A stretch of DNA of 32,545 bases from DATKPE01 sp035524335 (GCA_035524335.1 DATKPE010000058.1:1-32545); one strand, 5' to 3'. Numbered from the stretch's first letter, positions 25,023 through 32,545 are shown. Notes: a model not told the origin generated them from the sequence alone. A program made the numbers and translations.

Positions 25023-26973
25023 GGCGTGTCTCCTGCGTTGGTAATGTGCGCTGTGTGATTTCTGCGAGCAGACGTGTGCGGAATTCGGAAACCGGGATCG
25101 CCCCGAGGTCTCCCTTCCGGTGCTGACGCACGCCGACGGTCCCGCCCGCTTTTTCCTTTTCTCCGACCACGAGCATGTAGGGAATTTTTTTCAATTCCCA
25201 GCCGCGGATCTTCGCTCCGATTTTTTCGTTGCGTTCATCCAGTTCCGCCCGGATCCCCGCCGCGCGGAGATCGTCCAGCACGGTCCGCGCGTACGGCAGT
25301 TGTCCGTCCGTGATCGGCAGAACAACCGTTTGGACCGGAGCGAGCCAGAGGGGAAACTCACCCGCAAAATGCTCGATCAGAATACCGATAAAGCGTTCCA
25401 TCGATCCGAACGGCGCCCGGTGGATGATCACGGGCCGGTGCTTTTTACCGTCACTGCCGGTGTACTCGAGCTGAAACCGTTCGGGCATCACATAATCGAC
25501 CTGAACGGTCCCGAGCTGCCAGGTGCGTCCCAGGGCGTCCTTCACCATGAAATCGATCTTCGGTCCGTAGAACGACGCCTCGCCGATGCCGACGAAATAA
25601 TCGACCTTCATCTCGTCGACCACTTCGCGGAGCTCGCGCTGTGCCTGATCCCAGTACTCGGTGTTTCCGCCGTACTTCCCGACATTTTTTTCGTCCCGGA
25701 ACGAGAGCCGGATCCGGGTCGTCATCCCGAACGTCGAAAAGACAAGCTGGGTCAGTTCCACGACGGAGACGATTTCCTGTTTCAGCTGGTCATGGGTGCA
25801 GTAAATGTGCGCGTCATCCTGCGTGAAACCACGGACGCGGATCAGCCCGTTCATCTCGCCCGACTGTTCGTACCGGTAGACGGTGCCGAATTCAGCGAGG
25901 CGGACCGGCAGATCCCGGTATGACCGCGGCTTCACGGCATAAATCTGATGATGGTGCGGGCAGTTCATCGGCTTCAGCATGAACTGTTCGCCATCCTCAA
26001 GCGTCATCGGGGGAAACTGCGAATCCTTGTAGTAGGGATAGTGCCCCGACGTCTTGTACAGCTCAAGATTTGCAATATGCGGGGTCATGACGACCTCATA
26101 GCCCCGTTTCCGCTGTTCCGTCCGGAGAAAATCGGTGAGGGTCTCCCGGATAACGGTCCCGTTCGGGAGCCAGAGCGGGAGGCCGCTGCCGACGGCCGGG
26201 GTCAGGAGGAATATTTCCAGTTCCTGGCCGAGCTTCCGGTGGTCGCGCCGCTTTGCCTCTTCGAGCCGGAAAAGATATTCGTCGAGCTCCTTTTTCGACG
26301 GAAACGTGATGCCGTAGATCCGCTGGAGCATCTTGTTCTTCTCACTGCCGCGCCAGTAGGCGCCGGCGACGCTGAGGAGCTTGATCGCCTTGATTCTGCC
26401 CGTGGAGGGAATGTGGGGACCATAACAGAGGTCCGTAAAATTGCCCTGATGGTAGAAGGAGATCGGCTGACCCTGGAGGCCATCCAGGAGTTCCAGTTTA
26501 TACGGGTCTCCCTTTGCGCGGAAATACGCGACGGCATCGTCCCACGATCTCGACTCGCGGCGGTACGGAACATCGCGCTGGGACAATTCGGTCATCTTCG
26601 CCTCGATCCTCGCGAGATCGTCCGGGGAGAGGGAATGGCCGCCCATATCGATGTCGTAGTAGAAGCCCTGATCGATGGGGGGTCCGATGCCGAACCGGGT
26701 GCCGGGAAAAAGAGCTTCAACCGCTTCCGCCATCAGATGGGCGGAACTGTGCCAGTAGGCATATTTCCCGCCGTCGTCGGCCCATTTCAGAATTCTGAGG
26801 GTTCCGTCGGCCGGGAGCGGGCGGGCGAGGTCCCACACTTCGCCGTTGTATTCCACGGCAAGCGCCTCGCGGGCGAGGCCGGAGCTGATGCCGCTGGCAA
26901 TGTCGGCGCCGGTGGTTCCTTCCGGAAACGCCTGTGCCCTGCCGTCGGGGAATGTTATGGTGATAGACGCCAT
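25018..26973 (-). CDS. thrS: Threonine--tRNA ligase
   Basis: Class II synthetase charging tRNA-Thr, 651 residues, full length. Residues 1-62 form the TGS domain. The editing domain has the HxxxH motif at H75/H79 (WHSSAHLMAEA) and FYYDIDM. The catalytic core contains RTEQRKRGYEVVMTPHI, the zinc Cys in MLKPMNCPHHHQIY at about 336, motif 2 near FGTVYRYEQSGEMNGLIRVR, and APFGSMERFIGILIEHF (motif 3). The C-terminal anticodon-binding domain has VVLPITDGQLPYA and EKIGAKIRGWELKKIPYMLV. The ATG at 26973 has no strong Shine-Dalgarno, and an intrinsic terminator ends 15 bases upstream. First gene of the thrS-infC-rpmI-rplT-pheST unit. Confidence 0.98.
   Translation of the reverse strand: MASITITFPDGRAQAFPEGTTGADIASGISSGLAREALAVEYNGEVWDLARPLPADGTLRILKWADDGGKYAYWHSSAHLMAEAVEALFPGTRFGIGPPIDQGFYYDIDMGGHSLSPDDLARIEAKMTELSQRDVPYRRESRSWDDAVAYFRAKGDPYKLELLDGLQGQPISFYHQGNFTDLCYGPHIPSTGRIKAIKLLSVAGAYWRGSEKNKMLQRIYGITFPSKKELDEYLFRLEEAKRRDHRKLGQELEIFLLTPAVGSGLPLWLPNGTVIRETLTDFLRTEQRKRGYEVVMTPHIANLELYKTSGHYPYYKDSQFPPMTLEDGEQFMLKPMNCPHHHQIYAVKPRSYRDLPVRLAEFGTVYRYEQSGEMNGLIRVRGFTQDDAHIYCTHDQLKQEIVSVVELTQLVFSTFGMTTRIRLSFRDEKNVGKYGGNTEYWDQAQRELREVVDEMKVDYFVGIGEASFYGPKIDFMVKDALGRTWQLGTVQVDYVMPERFQLEYTGSDGKKHRPVIIHRAPFGSMERFIGILIEHFAGEFPLWLAPVQTVVLPITDGQLPYARTVLDDLRAAGIRAELDERNEKIGAKIRGWELKKIPYMLVVGEKEKAGGTVGVRQHRKGDLGAIPVSEFRTRLLAEITQRTLPTQETRH
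25020..25034 (-). promoter_or_regulatory. Ribosome binding site and AUU start of infC
   Basis: AGGAG at 25034-25030, a 7-base spacer, then ATT at 25022-25020. The strong site inside the last thrS codons decides the start and supports IF-3 autoregulation through a non-AUG codon. The thrS stop TAA shares bases with the ATT. Confidence 0.85.
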
Positions 26974-26988
26974 GCGGTGACATCACAT

Positions 26989-27015
26989 AAAAAAAATCGG
27001 GGCCGTTCCGATTTT
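26989..27015 (-). terminator. Intrinsic terminator between the tRNA genes and thrS
   Basis: On the minus strand AAAATCGG (27015-27008) pairs with CCGATTTT (27000-26993) around a 7-base loop, giving 8 bp, with an 8-base T-tract ending at 26989. It suits the end of the tRNA transcript, but it sits directly in front of thrS and may act as an attenuator for that operon. Confidence 0.75.
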
Positions 27016-27076
27016 GGTGATCATGACAGCCATTATGCGAGGTGCTGCGGTCGTTGCAGAATTCTCTCCATATCTG

Positions 27077-27150
<74 letters not shown>

Positions 27151-27169
27151 GCGGGTCAACACCAGAGTG

Positions 27170-27255
27170 TGCCGGGGACCGGAATCGAACCGGTACTTTC
27201 CTTGCGGAAAACAGGATTTTAAGTCCTGTGCGTCTACCAGTTTCGCCACCCCGGC
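27170..27255 (-). tRNA. tRNA-Leu(TAA)
   Basis: An 86-base class II tRNA with a long variable arm (TTTCCGCAAGGAAA). Acceptor GCCGGGG pairs with CCCCGGC, anticodon stem CAGGA/TCCTG has loop CTTAAAA (anticodon TAA), and the T loop is TTCGATT. CCA is not encoded. Confidence 0.96.
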
Positions 27256-27317
27256 CTGGCAGATGCCGCGCCGATCACGAGAATGATCCGGGCGCCGCCG
27301 CACCATGTCCGCTGTAG

Positions 27318-27389
27318 AGGCGCCGGGCGGATTCGAACCGCCGCATAAAGGTTTTGCAGACCTCTCCCTTACCACTTGGGTACGGCGCC
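27318..27389 (-). tRNA. tRNA-Cys(GCA)
   Basis: A 72-base cloverleaf: acceptor GGCGCCG/CGGCGCC, short D stem CCC/GGG, anticodon stem GAGGT/ACCTT with loop CTGCAAA (anticodon GCA), and T arm GGCGG-TTCGAAT-CCGCC. The discriminator base is T (U73), usual for tRNA-Cys. CCA is not encoded. Confidence 0.95.
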
Positions 27390-27415
27390 GGATGGAGCAC
27401 GCTGATATATGTAAA

Positions 27416-27452
27416 TGCCCCGCCTGCGCGTCAACTCATGACCAGCGGGGCA
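27416..27452 (-). repeat. 8-bp inverted repeat in the Gly-Cys tRNA spacer
   Basis: TGCCCCGC and GCGGGGCA flank a 21-base loop in the 103-base spacer between tRNA-Gly and tRNA-Cys. There is no real T-tract behind it. The loop contains TTGACG (27434-27429), a -35-like box with AT-rich sequence (CATATA) 17 bases downstream. The element may be a processing hairpin or a second promoter region; undecided. Confidence 0.45.
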
Positions 27453-27492
27453 CGACAGTGCCGGTTCTCGTCTCGACCGGGTTGTGACGTTG

Positions 27493-27565
27493 AGCGGGAA
27501 ACGGGATTCGAACCCGCGACATTCACCTTGGCAAGGTGACGCTCTACCAACTGAGCTATTCCCGC
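27493..27565 (-). tRNA. tRNA-Gly(GCC)
   Basis: A 73-base cloverleaf: acceptor GCGGGAA/TTCCCGC, D arm GCTC/GAGC, anticodon stem TCACC/GGTGA with loop TTGCCAA (anticodon GCC), and T arm CGGG-TTCGAAT-CCCG. The discriminator is T, as usual for bacterial tRNA-Gly. CCA is not encoded. First gene of the cluster, just behind a promoter-like site. Confidence 0.96.
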
Positions 27566-27578
27566 AAATTGAACTGAT

Positions 27579-27607
27579 AATATACTGAAATTTTTCATTC
27601 GCCGCAA
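27579..27607 (-). promoter_or_regulatory. Candidate promoter of the tRNA cluster
   Basis: TTGCGG (27607-27602), a 17-base A/T-rich spacer, then TATATT (27584-27579) on the minus strand, 13 bases before the mature tRNA-Gly 5' end. The -10 box matches at 5 of 6 positions. The 113-base region between greA and the tRNA also contains a weak CCCTG/CAGGG inverted repeat. Confidence 0.5.
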
Positions 27608-27678
27608 CTAAATCTCCGTACCGCTCCCCTGCGAATTCGCTTTAAGAAACAGGGCAAATCCACAAAAATCCAAAGCAT

Positions 27679-28170
27679 TTACCGATCAATTTCGATGATT
27701 TTGTACTCGAGAGTTCCCGCCGGAACCGGTATCTTGACCGTATCCCCCCGTACTTTTCCCATCAAGCCCTTTCCGAGCGGAGATGTCACGGAGATCTTGT
27801 TCTTTTCAAAATCCGCTTCTTCAGGAGAAACAAGCATGTATCCCACCGTTTCCCCCGAGCGAAGATCCTTCAGTTTGACTTTGGAGAGGATATAGACCTT
27901 GTCGTTCGGCAGTTCCTTGCTCTCGATGATCCGGGCCCGGGCAAGGGTCAGCTCCAGTTTGGCGATCCGCAGTTCGAGATGCTGTTGTTCCTCCTTCGCA
28001 GCATCATATTCGGCATTTTCCGAGAGGTCGCCGTGACTCCGGGCCTCGCCGATCTTTTTCGCAATCTCCGCCCTGCCGTTCACCTTCAATTCGTGAAGAT
28101 CGTGCTCGAGCTCGACCAGCCGCTCACGTGTCAGGTAAACGATGCCGTTGTTCTTATTCGAATCGGTCAT
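27679..28170 (-). CDS. greA: Transcription elongation factor GreA
   Basis: GreA rescues backtracked RNA polymerase by stimulating transcript cleavage. The 163-residue protein has the N-terminal antiparallel coiled coil with the conserved tip region EARSHGDLSENAEYDAAKEEQ, where the acidic tip residues act. The FKBP-like C-terminal domain has SPLGKGLMGKVRGDTVKIPVPAGTLEYKIIEI. Length is typical. The ATG at 28170 has no clear Shine-Dalgarno (GGCGATAT precedes it). It stands alone between the ribBA terminator and the tRNA cluster. Confidence 0.97.
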   Translation of the reverse strand: MTDSNKNNGIVYLTRERLVELEHDLHELKVNGRAEIAKKIGEARSHGDLSENAEYDAAKEEQQHLELRIAKLELTLARARIIESKELPNDKVYILSKVKLKDLRSGETVGYMLVSPEEADFEKNKISVTSPLGKGLMGKVRGDTVKIPVPAGTLEYKIIEIDR

Positions 28171-28225
28171 ATATCGCCGCGCATCTGTTTGAAGTGAAAT
28201 CCCGCCTGGAAGTATCCGGGCGAAT

Positions 28226-28260
28226 GAAAAACAAAAGCCATCACGCTGTTCAGTGATGGC
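28226..28260 (-). terminator. Intrinsic terminator downstream of ribBA
   Basis: A perfect 8-bp stem (GCCATCAC with GTGATGGC, 8-base loop, 28260-28237) followed on the minus strand by TTTTGTTTTT. It lies about 60 bases after the ribBA stop and closes the nnrD-to-ribBA operon. Confidence 0.88.
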
Positions 28261-28322
28261 CGTGGTTCTATCTCTGCTGTAATCTACAACGGGAAAATTA
28301 GAAAAGCAAGTGAAAAATGCGG

Positions 28323-29546
28323 TTATTTTTTCCTGTCGATAAGAATGAGATGCCCCATCTTATCTCTCTTTGTTTTCAAGTACTTCTCGTTATGTGCCTG
28401 AGGAAGTATCTCAAGGGGAACCCGTTCCGTGATTTCCAGGCCGTAGCCGTGCAGTCCCACCACCTTCTTGGGATTATTCGTCATGAGCCTGATTTTTCCC
28501 ACCCCGAGGTCCCGGAGAATCTGGGCCCCGATGCCGTAATCCCGGAGATCTGGACGGAAGCCGAGCTTTTCGTTCGCCTCGACAGTGTCAAGCCCCTGAT
28601 CCTGAAGTTGGTATGCCTTCAATTTATTCGACAGACCGATCCCCCGCCCTTCCTGGCGCATGTAGAGAACGATGCCGGTCCCTTCCCTCTCGACCATTTT
28701 CATCGCCGCGATGAGCTGATCGTTGCAGTCACACCTGAGCGATCCGAAAACATCTCCCGTGAGACATTCGGAATGGACGCGCACCAGCACGGGCGCATCC
28801 GGCCGGATCTCCCCTTTGACCAGCGCAACATGCTCCTTCTGGTCGGTGTCGCTCGCGTAAACATGGATTGCAAACGTCCCGAAGCGGGTCGGCAGGCTGG
28901 TCGTGACCAGCCGGCGGACAAGCTTCTCGCGTTCCAGACGGTACTGGATGAGATCTTTGACGGTGATGAGCCGCAGGCCGAAGTTCTTCGCGAGAAGAAG
29001 AAGATCAGGGACACGCGCCATCGATCCGGTGTCCGTCATGATCTCGCAGATGACCCCGGCAGGAATCATGCCGGCGAGCCTGCAGAGGTCGACGACCGCC
29101 TCGGTGTGCCCTGCTCTCCGGAGCACGCCGCCCCGCATAGCGCGAAGCGGAAAGATATGCCCGGGACGCGCCAGATCGGCCGGTTTCGTTGCCGGATCGA
29201 TGAGAGACCGAACGGTTGCGGACCGGTCGTGCGCCGAGACGCCGGAACTCGTCCCGTGGATATAGTCGACAGAAACCGTGAATGATGTTTCGTGCAGGGA
29301 GGTGTTGCTCTCCACCATCATGTCGAGAGCCAGATCGCGGGTCCGTTCGGGTGTGAGCGCCGCACAGATGATGCCCCGCCCGTGGGTGGCCATGAAATTG
29401 ATGACATCGGGGGAACAGGCTTCGGCCGCGACGGCAAAATCCCCCTCGTTCTCGCGGTCTTCATCATCCACGATGATGACGATCTTCCCCTGCCGGATGT
29501 CGCTTATGGCATCATCGACAGTGTCGAATTTTCCCTCTTCACGCAT
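28323..29546 (-). CDS. ribBA: Bifunctional DHBP synthase / GTP cyclohydrolase II RibBA
   Basis: Supplies both precursors of riboflavin. The N-terminal half (about 1-205) makes 3,4-dihydroxy-2-butanone 4-phosphate and shows VIIVDDEDRENEGDF, the TSFTVSVDY region, AHDRSATV, and RAGHTEAVVDLCRLAG. The C-terminal half (about 206-407) is GTP cyclohydrolase II, with the zinc Cys set in HSECLTGDVFGSLRCDC, QEGRGIGLSNKLKAYQLQD and LMTNNPKK. Length (407) is normal. The protein ends in a basic tail. It lies 20 bases after yajC, an unusual partner, and is followed by a terminator. No FMN riboswitch is seen here, but the operon start is outside the window. Confidence 0.98.
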   Translation of the reverse strand: MREEGKFDTVDDAISDIRQGKIVIIVDDEDRENEGDFAVAAEACSPDVINFMATHGRGIICAALTPERTRDLALDMMVESNTSLHETSFTVSVDYIHGTSSGVSAHDRSATVRSLIDPATKPADLARPGHIFPLRAMRGGVLRRAGHTEAVVDLCRLAGMIPAGVICEIMTDTGSMARVPDLLLLAKNFGLRLITVKDLIQYRLEREKLVRRLVTTSLPTRFGTFAIHVYASDTDQKEHVALVKGEIRPDAPVLVRVHSECLTGDVFGSLRCDCNDQLIAAMKMVEREGTGIVLYMRQEGRGIGLSNKLKAYQLQDQGLDTVEANEKLGFRPDLRDYGIGAQILRDLGVGKIRLMTNNPKKVVGLHGYGLEITERVPLEILPQAHNEKYLKTKRDKMGHLILIDRKK

Positions 29547-29566
29547 GCCGGTGTCTTTCCGTTTCG

Positions 29567-29911
29567 TCAGCTCGTTTTCCCCACACTCGATGCGTCCGTC
29601 GTGGAACGGATCACGGTCGATATCGCGGAGCGGTCGTACTTCAGTTTGATGTTGTCCGCCACCTGCACCAGAACCGTTTTTTCTTCGAGTCCGACGACGG
29701 TGCCATGGACCCCTGCAACGATGATTTTATCCCCTTTCTGAACGCTGTCGAGCATTTTCTGACGTTCTTTCTGGGATTTCTGCTGGGGGCGCAGGATCAT
29801 GAAGTAGAATATCAGAATGATCAGGGAAAACATGACGACGGTGCTGACCATCGATCCTCCTCCGCCGCCGCCCGGTTGTCCAGCCATGCCGATAAGTATG
29901 TTCGAAATCAA
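29567..29911 (-). CDS. yajC: Preprotein translocase accessory protein YajC
   Basis: YajC is a small single-pass membrane protein of the SecDF-YajC complex. With the start chosen here it has 114 residues: ISNILIGMAGQPGGGGGG, a transmembrane helix (MVSTVVMFSLIILIFYFMIL), RPQQKSQKERQKML, then a small beta domain with LQKGDK-like VQKGDKIIVAGVHGTVVGL. I chose TTG at 29911 because AGGAGG lies five bases upstream; the longer open frame is tgt sequence read in another frame. An ATG at 29887 would cost eight residues and has no Shine-Dalgarno. It directly follows tgt, the common tgt-yajC order, but secDF does not follow. Confidence 0.94.
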   Translation of the reverse strand: MISNILIGMAGQPGGGGGGSMVSTVVMFSLIILIFYFMILRPQQKSQKERQKMLDSVQKGDKIIVAGVHGTVVGLEEKTVLVQVADNIKLKYDRSAISTVIRSTTDASSVGKTS

Positions 29912-29931
29912 TGGAACCTCCTGTTGAGTGG

Positions 29932-31065
29932 TTATGCGATCTGTGGTTGAAGAGGTTTCATGCGCGCAAGGGTTTCCCGTTTCCATCCGGAAAAGGATCC
30001 GGAGCGGATGGCCTGACGTGCCGACCTCATCAGTGTTTGATAAAAAGCAAGATTGTGAATAGTCGAGAGCTGGAGTGCCAGGATTTCCCGCGCCTGAAAG
30101 AGGTGGCGCAGGTATGCCCGTGTAAAGGAACTGCAGGTATAACAACAGCAGTCGGGATCGACCGGCGTGAAATCGTTTTTGTATTTTGCATTCGTAATGG
30201 TCATCGTCCCGGCGGACGTGAAGAGCATCGCATTTCTGCCGTTCCGGGTGGGGAGAACACAGTCGAACATGTCTATCCCCCGCGCGATCGCCTCCAGAAG
30301 ATTCTCGGGCGTCCCGACTCCCATGAGATACCGCGGCTTTTGGGCCGGCATGATCGCGGTTGAAATGCCGATCATATCATACATTTCGGACGCCGGCTCC
30401 CCGACGGCGAGTCCACCGACCGCGTACCCATCGAACTCCATGTCGCGGAGGACGGTCGCGGAGTATTCCCGGATGTCCGGATAGGTTCCCCCCTGGATGA
30501 TTCCGAAGATGGCCTGCGGGTAGCCGTACAACGGGGCCGAAGCATGGAACTGCCGGAGCGCCCGTTCGGCCCATCGGAGCGTCCGGGCATTCGAGGAGGC
30601 GACGTACTCCCGATCACACGGCGATTCGACACACTCGTCGAGCACCATCATGATATCCGACCCGATGGATCGCTGGATATCGACAACCTTTTCCGGGGTA
30701 AACAGGTGGCCCGATCCGTCGAGGTGGGAGCGGAATTTCACCCCGTCCTCGGTGATCGTCCGGAGTCCGGAGAGGCTGAAGACCTGGAATCCGCCGCTGT
30801 CGGTAAGAATCGACCCGTCCCATCCCATGAAACGATGAAGTCCCCCCGCGGCCTCCAGAATTCCGGTGCCCGGCCGGAGATAGAGATGGTAGGTGTTTCC
30901 AAGGAGAATCTCGGCACCGAGGCCGGTGAGTTCGCGTTGTTCAATCGCTTTCACCGAACCGCTCGTCCCGACCGGCATGAACGCCGGCGTTTCGAAAGTC
31001 CCGTGCGCCGTCCGGATCGATCCCGAGCGTGCCGAGCCCTCGGTTGCTGTTATCCTGAATTCCAT
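29932..31065 (-). CDS. tgt: Queuine tRNA-ribosyltransferase Tgt
   Basis: Bacterial Tgt exchanges guanine 34 of GUN-anticodon tRNAs for preQ1, a step in queuosine formation. The 377-residue protein has PAFMPVGTSGSVKA, LLGNTYHLYLRPG and ILTDSGGFQVFSL with the catalytic-pocket Asp. IIQGGTYPDIR, GGLAVGEP and DMFDCVLPTRNGRNA (nucleophile Asp) follow. The zinc site is CCCYTCSSF with a His about 25 residues further on (TIHNLAF). The ATG at 31065 follows the VanZ-like gene after 45 bases. queA and the preQ1 genes are not in the window. Confidence 0.98.
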   Translation of the reverse strand: MEFRITATEGSARSGSIRTAHGTFETPAFMPVGTSGSVKAIEQRELTGLGAEILLGNTYHLYLRPGTGILEAAGGLHRFMGWDGSILTDSGGFQVFSLSGLRTITEDGVKFRSHLDGSGHLFTPEKVVDIQRSIGSDIMMVLDECVESPCDREYVASSNARTLRWAERALRQFHASAPLYGYPQAIFGIIQGGTYPDIREYSATVLRDMEFDGYAVGGLAVGEPASEMYDMIGISTAIMPAQKPRYLMGVGTPENLLEAIARGIDMFDCVLPTRNGRNAMLFTSAGTMTITNAKYKNDFTPVDPDCCCYTCSSFTRAYLRHLFQAREILALQLSTIHNLAFYQTLMRSARQAIRSGSFSGWKRETLARMKPLQPQIA

Positions 31066-31110
31066 AAGATAGGTAAATTACGCAACTTTGTCGGCAAATG
31101 CAATCCCTTC

Positions 31111-31503
31111 CTAGGTGCGGGGGGTGTTTCTGCGGTGCCGGAGCATGGAAGTGATGAAAATCAGGAGCATGGCGGCACATGCTCCCGCCGTATCGGCCGC
31201 CGCATCGAAAACATCGGGAGTACGACCCGGGACAAATTTCTGATGGAATTCGTCGCTCACGCCGTACATGGCCGCCAGAAGGATGGTCACCAGTGCTCTC
31301 CCCCAGGAAAATTTCCCGATTGAGGAGGGAAGGGAAAACGCCCGGTAAACGAATATCGCAAGAAGTCCGAAAAGGACAAAATGGATGATCTTATCGTACC
31401 GGAAGATCGCAAGAGTGGGAAATGCCCGGGCAGGGAGCGAGGATGAAAGGAAAATCGCAAAGGCCCACAACAATGCCGGAAGCTGATACCGGAGAAATCT
31501 CAT
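31111..31503 (-). CDS. VanZ family membrane protein
   Basis: Small membrane protein of about 130 residues with four hydrophobic segments. It carries the VanZ-like signatures DKIIHFVLFGLLAIFVYRAF near residues 38-57, and YGVSDEFHQKFVPGRTPDVFD near residues 80-100 (the SDExHQ..VPGR..D pattern). The cellular role of VanZ-like proteins is unsettled; the founding member gives low-level teicoplanin resistance. I chose the ATG at 31503, four bases after the nnrD stop. A GTG at 31533 would overlap nnrD and adds ten polar residues. Neither has a good Shine-Dalgarno. Confidence 0.87.
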   Translation of the reverse strand: MRFLRYQLPALLWAFAIFLSSSLPARAFPTLAIFRYDKIIHFVLFGLLAIFVYRAFSLPSSIGKFSWGRALVTILLAAMYGVSDEFHQKFVPGRTPDVFDAAADTAGACAAMLLIFITSMLRHRRNTPRT

Positions 31504-31507
31504 ATGG

Positions 31508-32545
31508 TCAGGAAGATTCGGGAGCCGTCGCACGCCGGAGTGCGGCGGGAAGATGCCGGCTTATATCGTCGGCCAGAAGACTCCGCTCGCCGAGCTCCTG
31601 TTTCGCAAGGTCGCCGGCAGACCCGTGAATGAAGACTCCCGCAATGGCGGCATTTCGGGATGACATTCCCTGAGCACGAAGACCGCAAATGAGGCCCGCC
31701 AGGACATCGCCCGATCCGGCTGTTGCCATCCCGGGGTTTCCGGTTGAATTGATGTATACCTGTCCCTCTTCGGTCGCAACCAGGCTGGGCGCACCCTTCA
31801 ATACAAGCGTCAGGGAAAATCGCTTTGCGAAATCCCTGCCGGCAGATAGACGGATCTTTTCAAGCTCAGTGTTGGCAACTCCCGTGAGTCGGGAGAACTC
31901 GCCTGCATGAGGGGTAAGGATGGTATCGCCGCGCGTCTTCTTCAATATGGATGGATCGGAGGATACGGCGTTCAGGGCATCCGCATCGAGGAGCACCGGC
32001 TTATCGATTTTCCGCAGGATCGTAAAAATCAGCTCTGTTGTTTCATCGTGCCTGCCGATCCCCGGCCCCAGGAGGAGAACATCGGCCCAGTCGATATGGG
32101 TCTTCAGCTGATCGTACGCAACGCCGCCGACCGTCCCTCCTGCCGTTTCCCAGAGGGGGGTGACCATGACTTCCGTCAGTTTTTTTGCAAGTATCGGATA
32201 GACCGATTCCGGCGTCCCGAGAACCACCGCTCCGGCGCCGCTCCGTAGAACCGCTGTCGCTGTCATGGCCGCGGCACCGGTGAACCCGCGGGAGCCAGCG
32301 AGAACGAAAATCCTGCCGACCGAATATTTGTGCGAATCGAAGGCCCGGCGCGGGAGCATGGGTGCGATGTCGTCCTGCACTACCCGCATAACGGTCGGCG
32401 CCGTGCCGGGTATCGCGGGGGGGCATCCGATATCGGTGAGCGTTATCTCCCCGGCATATGCGGGGCCTTTTCCCGTCACGAGGCCGATCTTTACCGCCGC
32501 CATCGTCACGGTCAGGTCGGCATGGACCGCGGTGCCGCACGGAAA
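31508..32545 (-). CDS. nnrD: NAD(P)H-hydrate repair enzyme, dehydratase half (5' end outside window)
   Basis: The visible 345 residues cover the ADP-dependent (S)-NAD(P)H-hydrate dehydratase, a ribokinase-fold enzyme that repairs damaged NAD(P)HX. Motifs: HKYSVGRIFVLAGSRGFTGAA, LLGPGIGRHDET, LLDADALNAV, TPHAGEFSRLTG, and the nucleotide-binding NPGMATAGSGDVLAGLI. The frame stays open to the window end without a start: residues before the dehydratase read CGTAVHADLTVTMAAVKIGL and then GKGPAYAGEITLTDIG. This matches the last part of an NnrE epimerase domain, so the gene is probably the common bifunctional NnrE-NnrD fusion cut by the window. A GTG at 32509 could be mistaken for a start but falls inside this epimerase tail. 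Possibly first in the operon with the VanZ-like gene, tgt, yajC and ribBA. Confidence 0.93.
   Translation of the reverse strand, partial: FPCGTAVHADLTVTMAAVKIGLVTGKGPAYAGEITLTDIGCPPAIPGTAPTVMRVVQDDIAPMLPRRAFDSHKYSVGRIFVLAGSRGFTGAAAMTATAVLRSGAGAVVLGTPESVYPILAKKLTEVMVTPLWETAGGTVGGVAYDQLKTHIDWADVLLLGPGIGRHDETTELIFTILRKIDKPVLLDADALNAVSSDPSILKKTRGDTILTPHAGEFSRLTGVANTELEKIRLSAGRDFAKRFSLTLVLKGAPSLVATEEGQVYINSTGNPGMATAGSGDVLAGLICGLRAQGMSSRNAAIAGVFIHGSAGDLAKQELGERSLLADDISRHLPAALRRATAPESS

Noticed and set aside
26974..27076. T-box riboswitch in front of thrS
   Set aside because: The conserved T-box antiterminator sequence (GGTGGNACCGCG-like) and a specifier stem are absent, and the leader is too short.
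31066..31110. preQ1 riboswitch before tgt
   Set aside because: The 45-base gap shows no pseudoknot-type stem or C-rich loop and no obvious promoter; tgt looks like an internal operon gene.

Overview
The window looks like chromosomal DNA from a GC-rich member of the Fibrobacteres-Chlorobi-Bacteroidetes (FCB) side of the bacterial tree. Two very large secreted proteins end in C-terminal sorting domains built around YPNPFNPST. That signature is typical of type IX secretion (Por) cargo in Ignavibacteria, Chlorobi, Kapabacteria and Kryptonia-like lineages and some other FCB phyla. I cannot name a species. Every gene I can support is on the minus strand, so transcription runs from high to low coordinates. 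The many long plus-strand reading frames are antisense shadows.

In transcription order, from the right end: (1) 32545-28323: nnrD (5' end outside the window), a VanZ-family membrane protein, tgt, yajC and ribBA, closed by a clear intrinsic terminator. (2) 28170-27679: greA. (3) 27565-27077: four tRNA genes, Gly(GCC), Cys(GCA), Leu(TAA) and Val(GAC), with a sigma70-like promoter in front and a terminator behind. (4) 26973-17612: a translation and cell-division block, thrS-infC-rpmI-rplT-pheS-pheT-zapB-like-zapA, then a candidate structured RNA that I interpret as 6S RNA, then rny and a terminator. infC begins with the rare AUU start codon inside the thrS stop region. (5) 17530-9406: a tightly packed, partly overlapping run, coaE-nadB-purF-pgsA-like-ftsY-dipeptide epimerase-mutL. 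(6) 9348-1: the least ordinary part, a 1469-residue protein with about 24 beta-propeller (SBBP-like) units, a 1406-residue protein with Ig-like repeats, and a site-2-protease-like M50 peptidase cut by the window edge.

How the genes fit together: the centre makes translation factors and aminoacyl-tRNA synthetases, next to Z-ring factors and the mRNA decay endonuclease RNase Y. The coaE-to-mutL run mixes cofactor synthesis (CoA, NAD), purine entry, phospholipid synthesis, membrane targeting, cell-wall peptide recycling and mismatch repair. The right-hand operon handles NAD(P)HX repair, queuosine tRNA modification, Sec translocase support and riboflavin. The left end probably produces surface or secreted proteins.

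I see no phage, insertion sequence, CRISPR array, toxin-antitoxin or defence system. The strongest candidates for something under-described are the structured RNA between zapA and rny and the two giant sorted proteins. Most starts were corrected by eye using Shine-Dalgarno spacing and family lengths.
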